Positions 39,639 to 46,920 of a DNA stretch of 50,054 nucleotides are shown one piece after another. The stretch is taken from the NCBI GenBank assembly GCA_005888315.1, contig VAWH01000003.1:1-50054 (forward strand), written 5' to 3'. The notes under the pieces are model-generated. The model had not been told where the DNA came from. It saw only the letters and a program-made list of their open reading frames with translations, and ran no database searches. Made by a program: the position numbers and the translations under genes. Source of the DNA: Actinomycetota bacterium (GTDB taxonomy: Bacteria; Actinomycetota; Thermoleophilia; Gaiellales; Gaiellaceae). Position 1 is the first letter of the stretch. Each line of letters starts with the position of its first letter.

Positions 39639-40099
39639 TGCTGACGCGGCGGAACATGCTGGGCTGGGCCGGCGGAGCGCTGATTCTCGTGGCTCTCTCC
39701 GCTGCGATCATCGCCGGTGTGAAAAAGCTCGACGGGCCGGCAAATCCCGATAGCGATGCGGCGACCCTGGCCACCTTCGCCGGCTACTGGTGGGGGCACG
39801 ACCGCGGGCTGCGGATCACGCGTGATGGCCGCGCGAGCGAGGCCCTCAACTCTGGCTGTTGCGACCGTGTCATCGACCTCCAGTTCCGGCTCTCACGACC
39901 GCGCGGTTCGACCCGGGTTGCGAAAGCCACCGCGACCGTCACCGCTGTCCGCGTCCGCGATCACAGCGTCTACTCTCCCGGACACCCGGCACCGCACATC
40001 GGCGAGACCTGGACGCTGCCCCTGAGACACGGCGTCATCGAGGAGACCTTGACCGGGACGAACTACTGCGCCCCTGAGGTCGGCAAATGCGGCGCTTGA
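39638..40099 (+). CDS. Membrane-anchored or exported protein, unknown function
   Basis: A 153-residue protein with an N-terminal signal/anchor MLTRRNMLGWAGGALILVAL; RRNMLGW loosely resembles a twin-arginine signal. The external part contains FAGYWWGHDRGLRITRDGRASE, a CC pair, and a terminal NYCAPEVGKCG, so disulfides are likely. It reads like a small secreted ligand-binding domain. Last gene of the operon. Its 3' end seems to overlap the opposite MFS gene, but that overlap vanishes if the MFS frameshift is corrected. Confidence 0.75.
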   Translation: MLTRRNMLGWAGGALILVALSAAIIAGVKKLDGPANPDSDAATLATFAGYWWGHDRGLRITRDGRASEALNSGCCDRVIDLQFRLSRPRGSTRVAKATATVTAVRVRDHSVYSPGHPAPHIGETWTLPLRHGVIEETLTGTNYCAPEVGKCGA

Positions 40100-41343
40100 C
40101 GTCGCGTCGCGATTTTCGCTGTCACGATCTTGCCGGGGACCCGTCGGGGCCAGCCGGTAGTGCTGCCAGATAGGCGACAGGCGAGAGGAAAATCCGTTGC
40201 GCGGAGACCGATCACGCCGGCCACGCCGCCTCCAAGGAGCGCGCCGAGGGGGATCGCGCCGTAGGTGAAGAAGCGGTAGCTCGCATTCATGCGACCGAGC
40301 ATCGAGCTCGGCGTGACGGTCTGGCGCAGGGTGACCACGAGCACGTTCGAGACAGCGACGGCGCAGCCCCCGACGAAGAAGATCGCGCCGAGGGCGATCA
40401 GCGTTGCTGCTCCTCGACCGGTTGGGGCGGCTATCAGGAGCGGTGTCAGGCAGGCGATGACCATTGAGCCGACGATCGTCCGGCCGAGCCCAAAGCGACG
40501 GTCGATCCTGCCGGCGATCAGCGCTCCGAGTAGAGCCCCGCCGCCGCCGAGTGAGAGCACCAAGCCGAGCAGGCCGGGCGAGAAGTGCAGCCGGCGAATG
40601 GCGTACACGACGAAAACGGTCAGGATCGTTTGCTCGAAAAGGTTGAAGGTCGCGGCCTCTCCGGCGATCGCGCGCAGATACGGATTGCTAAACGTGAACC
40701 GGAAGCCGTCACGGATCGAGCTCCCGATCGGCGGCCGTCGCTCGCCGTGTGGCTCGGGCTCGCGGTGCTCGATCCTGAGCAGCGAGGAGGTGGAGGCGAG
40801 GAAGGAAAGCGCGTCGGCGAGCAGCGCGTACGGCGCGGTCAGAGCCTGGACGAGCAGACCGCCGATGCCGGGACCGCCGAGCTCGGCGGCCGAGGCACTC
40901 GCCACGAGTCGGCCGTTAGCCCCGGTGAGTTGCTCGGCCGCGACGATCGAGGGAAGGTAGGCCTGGTAGGCGAGGTCGAAGAAGACGGTCAGGATGCCGA
41001 CGGCGAAGGCGACGAGATAGAGGTACTCGATCCGGAGCAGGCCCAGAAGGGCCGTCAGAGGGATCAGCGCGATCAGCGCCCCACGGCCGAGGTTGACGAC
41101 GATCATCGTCGGCCGCCGGCGCACGCGATCGACGACGACTCCGGCGAAGAGAGTGACGACGACGAAGGGCGCGTAGCGGCACGCGTTCAACAGCCCCACC
41201 TGAGCCGCCGAAGCGCGCAGGGTGATGACAGCGACCAACGGCAGCGCGAGCACGGTCACCTGCGTTCCGAAGAGCGAGATAGTCTCCCCTGCCCAGAGCC
41301 TGAGGAAGTCTCCGTTCAGCCAGAGGGCGTGCCTACCCGACAA
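40063..41343 (-). CDS. MFS transporter with probable 3' frameshift
   Basis: A 426-residue MFS protein as read. WLNGDFLRLWAGETISLFGTQVTVLALPLVA opens it, and GVVVDRVRRRPTMI is the loop signature. SIRDGFRFTFSNPYLRAIAGEAATFNLFEQ and LRQTVTPSSMLGRMNASYRFFTYGAIPLGA are typical of the macrolide-exporter-like group. Near base 40195 the sequence leaves the family pattern (GLRATDFPLAC). Dropping one G gives GLRATIFLSPVAYLAALPAG and a stop at 40122, removing the overlap with the neighbouring gene. So the last 40 residues shown are probably artefactual or mutated. The start is TTG 41343 after AAAGGGG. Confidence 0.82.
   Translation of the reverse strand: MSGRHALWLNGDFLRLWAGETISLFGTQVTVLALPLVAVITLRASAAQVGLLNACRYAPFVVVTLFAGVVVDRVRRRPTMIVVNLGRGALIALIPLTALLGLLRIEYLYLVAFAVGILTVFFDLAYQAYLPSIVAAEQLTGANGRLVASASAAELGGPGIGGLLVQALTAPYALLADALSFLASTSSLLRIEHREPEPHGERRPPIGSSIRDGFRFTFSNPYLRAIAGEAATFNLFEQTILTVFVVYAIRRLHFSPGLLGLVLSLGGGGALLGALIAGRIDRRFGLGRTIVGSMVIACLTPLLIAAPTGRGAATLIALGAIFFVGGCAVAVSNVLVVTLRQTVTPSSMLGRMNASYRFFTYGAIPLGALLGGGVAGVIGLRATDFPLACRLSGSTTGWPRRVPGKIVTAKIATRRQAPHLPTSGAQ
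40118..40133. repeat. 16-bp near-repeat flanking the MFS gene, copy 1
   Basis: GCTGTCACGATCTTGC here and GCTATCACGATCTTGC at 41416-41431 differ by one base and bracket the MFS gene. This copy lies across the corrected stop codon. See the copy upstream of the gene. Confidence 0.4.
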
Positions 41344-41415
41344 GACCCCTTTGTGGTCGCTCGACGATCTCGGTCGCCACGGCGGTCCGAGCGTATGGTC
41401 GAGCGCGCGCCCTCA

Positions 41416-41431
41416 GCTATCACGATCTTGC
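41416..41431. repeat. 16-bp near-repeat flanking the MFS gene, copy 2 (candidate AraC site)
   Basis: On the minus strand GCAAGATCGTGATAGC lies 73 bases upstream of the MFS start, between it and the AraC gene that ends at 41499. That is a suitable place for an AraC-type activator. The matching copy near 40118 could be a second site or a recombination footprint. Confidence 0.35.
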
Positions 41432-41498
41432 ACACGTCGCTGAACAGAGCTGCGGCAGCCGCCGCTTCGGAGGCCCGTCCCGAGAAAGCTGCTCCAGG

Positions 41499-42371
41499 CT
41501 AGTTCGCTGCCGCGACGCCCGTCCGTAGCTCGTCGAGCTTGCTCTTGGTCAGGATGTCGCGGGCGTGGCTCGGCGTGAGCCCAAACTCGCGGCGGAAGCG
41601 GGCGCTGAAGTGGCTGTGGTGCGAGAAGCCCGTCGCGAGCGCCAACGCGGCGATGTTGCGCTCGCCGTCGGCCAGTCGCTCGACCGCGACGGCCAAGCGC
41701 AGCCGGAGGACGTATCGGGAGATCGTCTCGCCGGTCGCCGCCCGGAACTGACGGGCGAGGTGGAACGGCGAGCAGCGGAGGGCTCGGCCGAGGCCGCTCA
41801 GATCCCAGCGCGTCTCCGGCGAGCTGGCAAGCAGCGCCCGCGTCTGTTCGACGCGCAGCCGTTGCGCGGGGCCGAGGCGGCAGCCGTTCTCGCTCATGGG
41901 ATGCGACAACGCATGCGAGAGCGAGGCCAGCAACGACAGGGTCGCCTCTTCCGCTTCGAGTTGATCGGGGTCTTGTTCGTTCAGGGCGCGCGTCACGAGG
42001 CAGACCGCCAGCCGGTCGCCCGGGCGCAGGCTGGCTGCCCGTCCTCCGAGTCCGCCGAGGACGTCCTCGAGCAGATGAGGCGCGACAGCGATGACGGTGC
42101 CCTCGTCGCCGTCGTTGGTCGGATGCCTGACACGGTATTCGTCCTCGAGCCCGAGAAGCAGCGCTGTGTTGGTGTCGACGACGACCGGTTCTCCGCAGCG
42201 TTCGACGACGAAAACACCACGCCGGGGCAGGCCGATCTGAGACCACTCGGTTGAATTGGACTCCATCACGCCGTAGCCCGAGCGGGGCGCGCGACAAATC
42301 ACGTCGAAGACCCTGACGAGCGGGCTTTCCACCAGCACACGCGCCGACTGGTGCTCGGCCATGCCTGACAT
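41499..42371 (-). CDS. AraC-family transcriptional regulator
   Basis: A 290-residue regulator. The N-terminal cupin-like half (HQSARVLVESPLVRVFDVICRAP, then GLPRRGVFVVERCGEPVVVD) senses a ligand. The C-terminal HTH pair is SPFHLARQFRAATGETISRYVLRLRL and IAALALATGFSHHSHFSARFRREFG. It probably activates the downstream MFS gene, 155 bases away in the same direction, or the class-V enzyme gene before it. Starts at 42371 and 42362 (ATG) or 42404 (GTG) are all possible; none has a clear ribosome site. Confidence 0.87.
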   Translation of the reverse strand: MSGMAEHQSARVLVESPLVRVFDVICRAPRSGYGVMESNSTEWSQIGLPRRGVFVVERCGEPVVVDTNTALLLGLEDEYRVRHPTNDGDEGTVIAVAPHLLEDVLGGLGGRAASLRPGDRLAVCLVTRALNEQDPDQLEAEEATLSLLASLSHALSHPMSENGCRLGPAQRLRVEQTRALLASSPETRWDLSGLGRALRCSPFHLARQFRAATGETISRYVLRLRLAVAVERLADGERNIAALALATGFSHHSHFSARFRREFGLTPSHARDILTKSKLDELRTGVAAAN

Positions 42372-42410
42372 TCTGCCCGCGAGCCCCTTGGTCGCGACAG
42401 ACACTGACGG

Positions 42411-43604
42411 CTAGCGCGCCACCCCTGTTGAACTCGCTCTGAGCAACGTTGCCGAGGCCAAATCGACCTCAGTGAAGGTGTTGTAGAGGTGGGGAGAGAG
42501 GCGGATATTGCCGGCGCGCAGCGCGACGTCGATTCCGGCGGCATCGAGCTGGCGCTGGATCTGCTCGTTTCGCGATGAGTCGCCGGCGCTGACGACGACT
42601 ATGGCTGCGCGCTCGCCGGCCTCGCGGGGGCTGACCAAGTGGTAGGGGCTGCCATCCAATGCGGCGAGCAAGCGCTCGACCAGCGCTTGGTCATGTGCGG
42701 CTATCGCCTCGATCCCCTGGGCGAGCAAGTACTCGAGCGCCGCCGCCCATGGAACGAAGTTGAGGAAGTTCGCCGTGCCGAAGACGTCGTAGGCTCGAGC
42801 GCCGAGATCGTCCCGCAGGCGATGCTCGCCCTCGACGTTGAGGTCGAGCTCGACGCCATCGGGTAACGCCAGCCAGTAGCCCTGTACAGGTTCCATCGTC
42901 GCCAGCACGTCGGGTCGGATCCAGGCGAAGCCGGTGGCGTAGGGACCGCAGAGCCACTTGAAGCCCGAGCAGGAGATTGCGGCAAGCGGTGTCGTCGCGA
43001 CATCGAGCGGCAGAGCGCCGAGTCCCTGTGTCACGTTGGCGACCAGGTGCACACCGAAGTGGTCGCAGACCTGTTGCAGTCCGGCGAGGTGGACGACATG
43101 GCCGGTTAGCGATCGGACCCAGTTGACGGCGACAACGCGCGTCCTTGCTGAAAGCTCCTGCTCCAAGCGCTCCGCGCTCAACACCGGCTCGCCAAGCTCC
43201 AGCTGACGTACTGTGACCCCGCGACGCTCGGTTAGGAGCCAGGGGAAGATCGTGGCTGGAAACTCGTCGGCGAGGACGAGGATCTCATCGCCTTCGCGCC
43301 AGGGGAGGCCGTTGGCGAGCACCTGCAAACCCCAGGAGGCGCTGTTGCCGAGGATGATCTCCTCGGCCCGCGCCCCGATCACCCGTCCAAGCAGCCGGCG
43401 CAACCGGTGCGGCACCTCGACGAAGTCCTCGTCGGCAATGAGGTTCGGCGAGGCCTTCGCGGCGAGCGCTCGCTCCGCCGCCTCGATGGCGAGCAACGGC
43501 AGCGGTCCTTGATGCGCTGTGTTCAGCCAGACGCGGCCGTTGAAGTCGCCGAAGGCCCTCGAATAGTCGGGCAAGGTTTCGGTTTGGAGGCGACCAGACA
43601 ACAT
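42411..43604 (-). CDS. Class V aminotransferase-like PLP enzyme with Asp-to-Asn change
   Basis: A 397-residue fold-type I PLP enzyme. The Schiff-base lysine is K216 (SCSGFKWLCGPYATGF). Phosphate and substrate loops are NSASWGLQVLANGL and LADEFPATIFPWL. The aspartate that normally pairs with the pyridine nitrogen in a DxxQ motif is Asn190 (VANVTQGLG), an uncommon substitution that should alter cofactor chemistry. Family members include cysteine desulfurase-like, isopenicillin-N-epimerase-like and kynureninase-like enzymes; none can be chosen. ATG 43604 has only a weak upstream GCAGGTGAG. It precedes the AraC gene by 39 bases. Confidence 0.83.
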   Translation of the reverse strand: MLSGRLQTETLPDYSRAFGDFNGRVWLNTAHQGPLPLLAIEAAERALAAKASPNLIADEDFVEVPHRLRRLLGRVIGARAEEIILGNSASWGLQVLANGLPWREGDEILVLADEFPATIFPWLLTERRGVTVRQLELGEPVLSAERLEQELSARTRVVAVNWVRSLTGHVVHLAGLQQVCDHFGVHLVANVTQGLGALPLDVATTPLAAISCSGFKWLCGPYATGFAWIRPDVLATMEPVQGYWLALPDGVELDLNVEGEHRLRDDLGARAYDVFGTANFLNFVPWAAALEYLLAQGIEAIAAHDQALVERLLAALDGSPYHLVSPREAGERAAIVVVSAGDSSRNEQIQRQLDAAGIDVALRAGNIRLSPHLYNTFTEVDLASATLLRASSTGVAR

Positions 43605-43747
43605 CTAACTCACTCACCTGCGACGATCCAGTTCGATCGATCGACGTCCACGTTCAAGACCTGTCTCCGCTACTTCGTGAGGCCGCTCCCAGGCGGACAG
43701 TTTTCATTTTTTTCATCACTGAGGCGCGCATGGGTTACTGCTCGGGG

Positions 43748-43764
43748 CCGGCAAGTTAAGCCGG
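43748..43764. terminator. Small hairpin in a 229-base intergenic region
   Basis: CCGGC-AAGTTAA-GCCGG forms a 5-bp stem between the DUF899 gene (ending 43834, same direction) and the class-V enzyme start (43604). It is a weak terminator candidate. The rest of the gap (43605-43833) holds an AT-rich patch around 43700-43716 that could be a promoter for the minus-strand enzyme; no gene was seen. Confidence 0.35.
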
Positions 43765-43833
43765 ACTAAATGACTCAGCGCGGCGTTCCTCGATCGGCAC
43801 GAGAGACCGGACCTCAGCCGACTCAGTCTGCGC

Positions 43834-44529
43834 TTACATGCCCTCGTATTCGTCGTGGCGGCGCCACCACTCGTACGGCTTCGTCTGCGGGTACCCGCTG
43901 GGCGAGTCCTCCCACTCCTCCTGGCGACCGAGCGGTGTCAGGTCGAGGAAGGTCCAAAGGCTGCCGAGGGCTTCGACGCCACGGGCTGTGGTGAAGTACG
44001 TGCGAAAGACGCTGTCGCCGTCGCGCAGGAAGACGCTGAGGCCGAATGTCTCGCCGTCCTGGTAGACGTCCGGCTGCGGCGTTTCCGGCCCGACGCCGAA
44101 GTCGACGTTGAACTCGCTCTCCAACGACGAGTACCACGGGACGGTCCAACCCATCCGCTTTCGGTACGCCTCGATCTTCGTAATCGGCGCGCGGGACACG
44201 AGCGCAAAGGAGGTGTCGCGGGCGTACAGGTGGGCGAGGTGGCCGATCTGGTCGACGAACATAGAGCAGCCGTCGCAGCCCGCGTCCTGGTTCGGCCCGA
44301 ACATGAAGTGGTAGAGGAGCAGCTGCCTGCGCCCCTCGAACATGTCGAGCAGGCTCGCATTGCTCTCCGGCCCGTCGAAGACATAGCCCTTGTCGATCCG
44401 GACCATCGGCAGCCTGCGACGCTTGGCGGCGAGCGCGTCCCGTCCACGGGTGCCTTCCTTTTCCTCAGCAAGGAGCGCCTCTCGCGCTGCCTGCCATTCC
44501 GTCTCTGAGACGACCGGGGGAAGGTTCAT
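43834..44529 (-). CDS. DUF899 thioredoxin-like protein (copy 2)
   Basis: A 231-residue DUF899 protein. It shows ETEWQAAREALLAEEKEGTR, RRRLPMVRIDKGYVF, LLLYHFMFGPNQDAGCDGCSM with CxxC, LVSRAPITKIEAYRKRMGW, and a C-terminal EWWRRHDEYEGM. The redox cysteine pair is kept. ATG 44529 follows GAGAGGAG on the minus strand. It is divergent from copy 3 across 329 bases that also contain a remnant of another DUF899 3' end. Role unknown; the three copies differ mostly between the CxxC and C-terminal regions, so they may serve different partners. Confidence 0.9.
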   Translation of the reverse strand: MNLPPVVSETEWQAAREALLAEEKEGTRGRDALAAKRRRLPMVRIDKGYVFDGPESNASLLDMFEGRRQLLLYHFMFGPNQDAGCDGCSMFVDQIGHLAHLYARDTSFALVSRAPITKIEAYRKRMGWTVPWYSSLESEFNVDFGVGPETPQPDVYQDGETFGLSVFLRDGDSVFRTYFTTARGVEALGSLWTFLDLTPLGRQEEWEDSPSGYPQTKPYEWWRRHDEYEGM

Positions 44530-44858
44530 GGCACTCCTCTCGTATTCGTCGTGTCGGCGCGGCCAGCCCTCGAGGGTGGTCGCCGCGCCGTGCGAGGTCC
44601 CCGCTCACCTCTAGACGTGCCGGACGGCGAAAAGTCATCGTCGCGAGACGGCTACAAGCGCGGCCCGGCCCGGGCCCGCGACTGCGGGGAGCTCGCACGG
44701 GAGCCGCCCACTACTGGGTAGCCGTGAGCGCAAGCTGCGGTTCGAGGATCGTTGCGATGAGTTTCCGGGTCGCCGCGGGTCTTGTTTCGTGATCCCCTAG
44801 CGTCCGACAATCGGATCCGTTCGCGCGGGGTTGTTCAAGTCCAACGGAAGGAGATGAG
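44530..44858. other. Intergenic region with DUF899 3'-end remnant and a palindrome
   Basis: No full gene is present. On the minus strand bases about 44575-44538 read EGWPRRHDEYE, matching the C terminus of DUF899 proteins (RRHDEYE) with the same codons: 15 identical bases shared with the end of copy 2. This looks like the residue of a deleted tandem DUF899 copy. Further right TCCGA-CAA-TCGGA (44803-44815) is an inverted repeat near the probable promoter of copy 3, with TAGCGT (44798-44803) as a possible minus-10. These are pattern calls only. Confidence 0.45.
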
Positions 44859-45596
44859 ATGCCTGAACACAAGATCGGAACCCGTGAGGAATGGCAGGCG
44901 GCCAGGGACGAGCTCGCCAAGCTCGAGTCCGAGCAGGCGGAGCGAAACGAGGAGATCAAGTGCAAGCGGCGCGATCTCCCGTGGGTCCCGGTCGAGAAGG
45001 AGTACGAGTTCGACACCGAGGACGGCAAGAAGACTCTCGCCGAGCTCTTCGACGGACGCTCGCAGCTGCTCGCCTACAACATCATGTTCGGGCCCGACTA
45101 CACGAACGGTGCCTGTCCCGGCTGCACCAACCTGGGCGACGGGCTCGACGGCTCGCTCGTCCACCTGAACCACCGCGATGTGACGCTGCTCTGCTTCTCG
45201 CGGGCGCCGATCGAGCGGTTGACCGCCTACAAGCGGCGGATGGGCTGGCAATTCCCCTACGTCTCAACCTTCAACACCGACTTCGCCTTCGACTTCGGGC
45301 TTGCGCTCACCGAGGAGCAGGCGCAGCAGATTCCCGAAGTCCAGGACATGCTCACCAGCCCGCCCGACTGGCTCGAGGAGTGGTCAGGCCAGGTCGGGGC
45401 CGAGCTCAAGGATGGGCTGCGCGAGAATCCGAGCTGGATCGCCTTCGCGCGCGAGAACGGGACCGTCTACCACACCTACACCGTGTCGGCGCCCGACCCG
45501 TTCGTCGCGCCTTATTTCAGCTTCCTGCTCGACCGAGCGCCAAAGCCCCCATCGGCCGAGCCCCGCACGTGGCGGAAGGACGAGTACCCCGACTGA
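44859..45596 (+). CDS. DUF899 thioredoxin-like protein (copy 3)
   Basis: A 245-residue DUF899 protein. GTREEWQAARDELAKLESEQAERNEEIKC, RRDLPWVPVEKEYEF, LLAYNIMFGPDYTNGACPGCTN with CxxC and SRAPIERLTAYKRRMGW match the other two. It lacks the RRHDEY ending, closing instead with TWRKDEYPD, and has an extra helical insert around residue 150-185 (TEEQAQQIPEVQDMLTS). ATG 44859 follows GGAAGGAGATGAG. N-terminally it is closest to copy 1 (25330-26064). A redox role is expected from the fold, but no substrate is known. Confidence 0.9.
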   Translation: MPEHKIGTREEWQAARDELAKLESEQAERNEEIKCKRRDLPWVPVEKEYEFDTEDGKKTLAELFDGRSQLLAYNIMFGPDYTNGACPGCTNLGDGLDGSLVHLNHRDVTLLCFSRAPIERLTAYKRRMGWQFPYVSTFNTDFAFDFGLALTEEQAQQIPEVQDMLTSPPDWLEEWSGQVGAELKDGLRENPSWIAFARENGTVYHTYTVSAPDPFVAPYFSFLLDRAPKPPSAEPRTWRKDEYPD

Positions 45597-45640
45597 CGCC
45601 GAGCAAGAACGCGGACACGCGCTCGTTCGATCGCCGACGG

Positions 45641-46312
45641 TCAGGGTGCCGTTCCGACGTAATCGATGCGGGTCGGTCGAATATCTCCGGCGTCGATCGC
45701 GGACTGCTCGTCGGCCTCCGTCGTGGCGGCGAGATCGGGGAAGAAGTAGGGCCCGTGCGCTAGAAGCTGGCGCTCGAGCCGCTCGTCCAACAGGCGGAGT
45801 AGCACCTCGCCGGTATGAAGCCCTTCGCGCTCCGCCCAATCGCGCAAGTAGTTCTGCCACTGGTCGCCTGAAGCGAGCCATTCGTGCCGCCGCCGATGGA
45901 GCCATCCTGATTCGTCGTCCGCGCCGAGCCGCTTGAAGCACCACTCCGCTGTTTGCTCGTCGAATTTTTCCCAGGCCCACTCGACAACGACGACAGCGCC
46001 GCCGCCGATAAGCGTGCCGGTCATGCGGTCGATGACCTGGGCTGGATCGGCGACGTGGTGAAGTGAGGTGGAGGCGATGACGGCGTCGACTTGCTGCGGA
46101 AGGTCGGCACGCTCGAACTCGATTCGCTGGTAGTGCGCTTCCTCGGGTGCCTGCGGGTCGATGCCGACGGCGTCGTAGCCGCCGGCGCGCAGCATCGGAA
46201 CGAAACCGCCGAGCGGACCGCAGCCGAGGTCCACGACTCGTGCAGGCGGCGTGGGCAGGCCGCTGCGCACGAACGGCCACGTCGCCGCGAGCCATCGCTC
46301 GCCGGGCGTCAT
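45641..46312 (-). CDS. Class I SAM-dependent methyltransferase
   Basis: A 223-residue methyltransferase. The SAM site is VVDLGCGPLGGFVPMLRAGG, with the acidic strand-2 end VGIDPQ. ASTSLHHVADPAQVIDRM is the post-II motif of small-molecule and ubiquinone-type methyltransferases, and GGGAVVVVEWAWE motif III. Substrate is unknown. ATG 46312 gives the normal N terminus (PGERWLAATWPFV). It is convergent with DUF899 copy 3; 44 bases separate them. Confidence 0.88.
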   Translation of the reverse strand: MTPGERWLAATWPFVRSGLPTPPARVVDLGCGPLGGFVPMLRAGGYDAVGIDPQAPEEAHYQRIEFERADLPQQVDAVIASTSLHHVADPAQVIDRMTGTLIGGGAVVVVEWAWEKFDEQTAEWCFKRLGADDESGWLHRRRHEWLASGDQWQNYLRDWAEREGLHTGEVLLRLLDERLERQLLAHGPYFFPDLAATTEADEQSAIDAGDIRPTRIDYVGTAP

Positions 46313-46421
46313 CTCCAGATCCTAGGGGTGCACGTGCGGAGGCTGGAACCGGATCGTCGAGCTCACGAACGCACCGACGCAGCCGTCAAATTTCGCGGTC
46401 ACTCGAAGCGTCGGCGACGAA

Positions 46422-46451
46422 GAGGGCGGCCCTGCGACGGAAACCGCCCTC
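46422..46451 (-). terminator. Hairpin after the poly-Gly protein gene
   Basis: GAGGGCGG (46422-46429) pairs with CCGCCCTC (46444-46451), an 8-bp stem with a 14-base loop. It lies 17 bases beyond the stop of the minus-strand small protein at 46468 and probably ends its transcript. Bases 46313-46421 show no supportable gene. Confidence 0.5.
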
Positions 46452-46467
46452 CTCCGTTCAGCCGGCG

Positions 46468-46638
46468 TTAGTAGCCGCCGCCACCGCCGCCACCGCCGCC
46501 ACCGCCTGTGAAGACGACGAGAAGGACTACCGCGACGACGATCGCTGCGAGGATGAGGCCGGTAACGACGAGCCAGCGCATGCGGCTCCACGAGCCCAAT
46601 CCACCGCGCCGAGCATCCTGCTCATGAAGTGTGGTCAC
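46468..46638 (-). CDS. 56-residue membrane protein with eleven-glycine tail
   Basis: Reading from GTG 46638 (preceded by GGGAGGTGG on the minus strand) to TAA at 46468 gives a polar N terminus (MTTLHEQDARRGGLGSWSRM). One strong membrane helix follows (about 22-43, RWLVVTGLILAAIVVAVVLL), then FT, eleven glycines and a final tyrosine. The glycines come from a GGC/GGT tract that appears as a 9-base tandem repeat in DNA. A good ribosome site, a clean helix and a following hairpin argue that it is real. It could be a small anchored peptide, a sorting or secretion substrate, or a regulator; none is established. Confidence 0.65.
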   Translation of the reverse strand: MTTLHEQDARRGGLGSWSRMRWLVVTGLILAAIVVAVVLLVVFTGGGGGGGGGGGY

Positions 46639-46920
46639 CGAGACCACCTCCCTTGGTTGTCTGCTAGCGCTTGAGGGAGTCTTACGGTTCGAAAGCCGGA
46701 TCGGATTCCTGCTGCTGACTCGAGAGGCAGGCGAAGCGGCCCGAGAACCAACTTTCGTGGTTCCAAAACCCGCTTCATCTTGTCAAAAGGCGCGCGACGC
46801 TCACGTCGTTTCTGGCCTGGCGCAGCAGCAGCCAACGTAAAGAACCATTGCGGCCGTGTCCGATTTCGGGCACCATGCCCCACTTCGACAGGGGAAGCAA
46901 GGACCCAGGGGGAAAGGGTC
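46639..46920. other. 282-base gap upstream of the exopolysaccharide operon
   Basis: No gene was supported. The gap must hold promoters for the poly-Gly gene (minus) and the kinase gene (plus). GGGGGAAAGGG at about 46908-46918 is the likely ribosome site of the latter. Local AT-rich bits near 46780 and 46838-46847 could be promoter boxes, but none matches well enough to name. No known riboswitch pattern was recognised. Confidence 0.4.

Noticed and set aside
40063-40099. Genuine antisense overlap of two convergent genes
   Set aside because: Correcting one base in the MFS gene moves its stop to 40122 and removes the overlap.
44711-45028. 105-residue minus-strand frame
   Set aside because: Antisense to DUF899 copy 3 and Ser-rich, a typical shadow.
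46487-46512. CCGCCGCCA tandem repeat as a microsatellite or CRISPR-like array
   Set aside because: It encodes the glycine tail of a small protein with its own ribosome site; there are no spacers.
46322-46591. 89-residue minus-strand gene
   Set aside because: Overlaps the poly-Gly gene in another frame, Arg-rich start, no ribosome site; only its last 40 residues look protein-like.
46650-46720. Possible tRNA around GGTTCGAAAGCC
   Set aside because: No acceptor or anticodon stem can be folded around this T-loop-like string.
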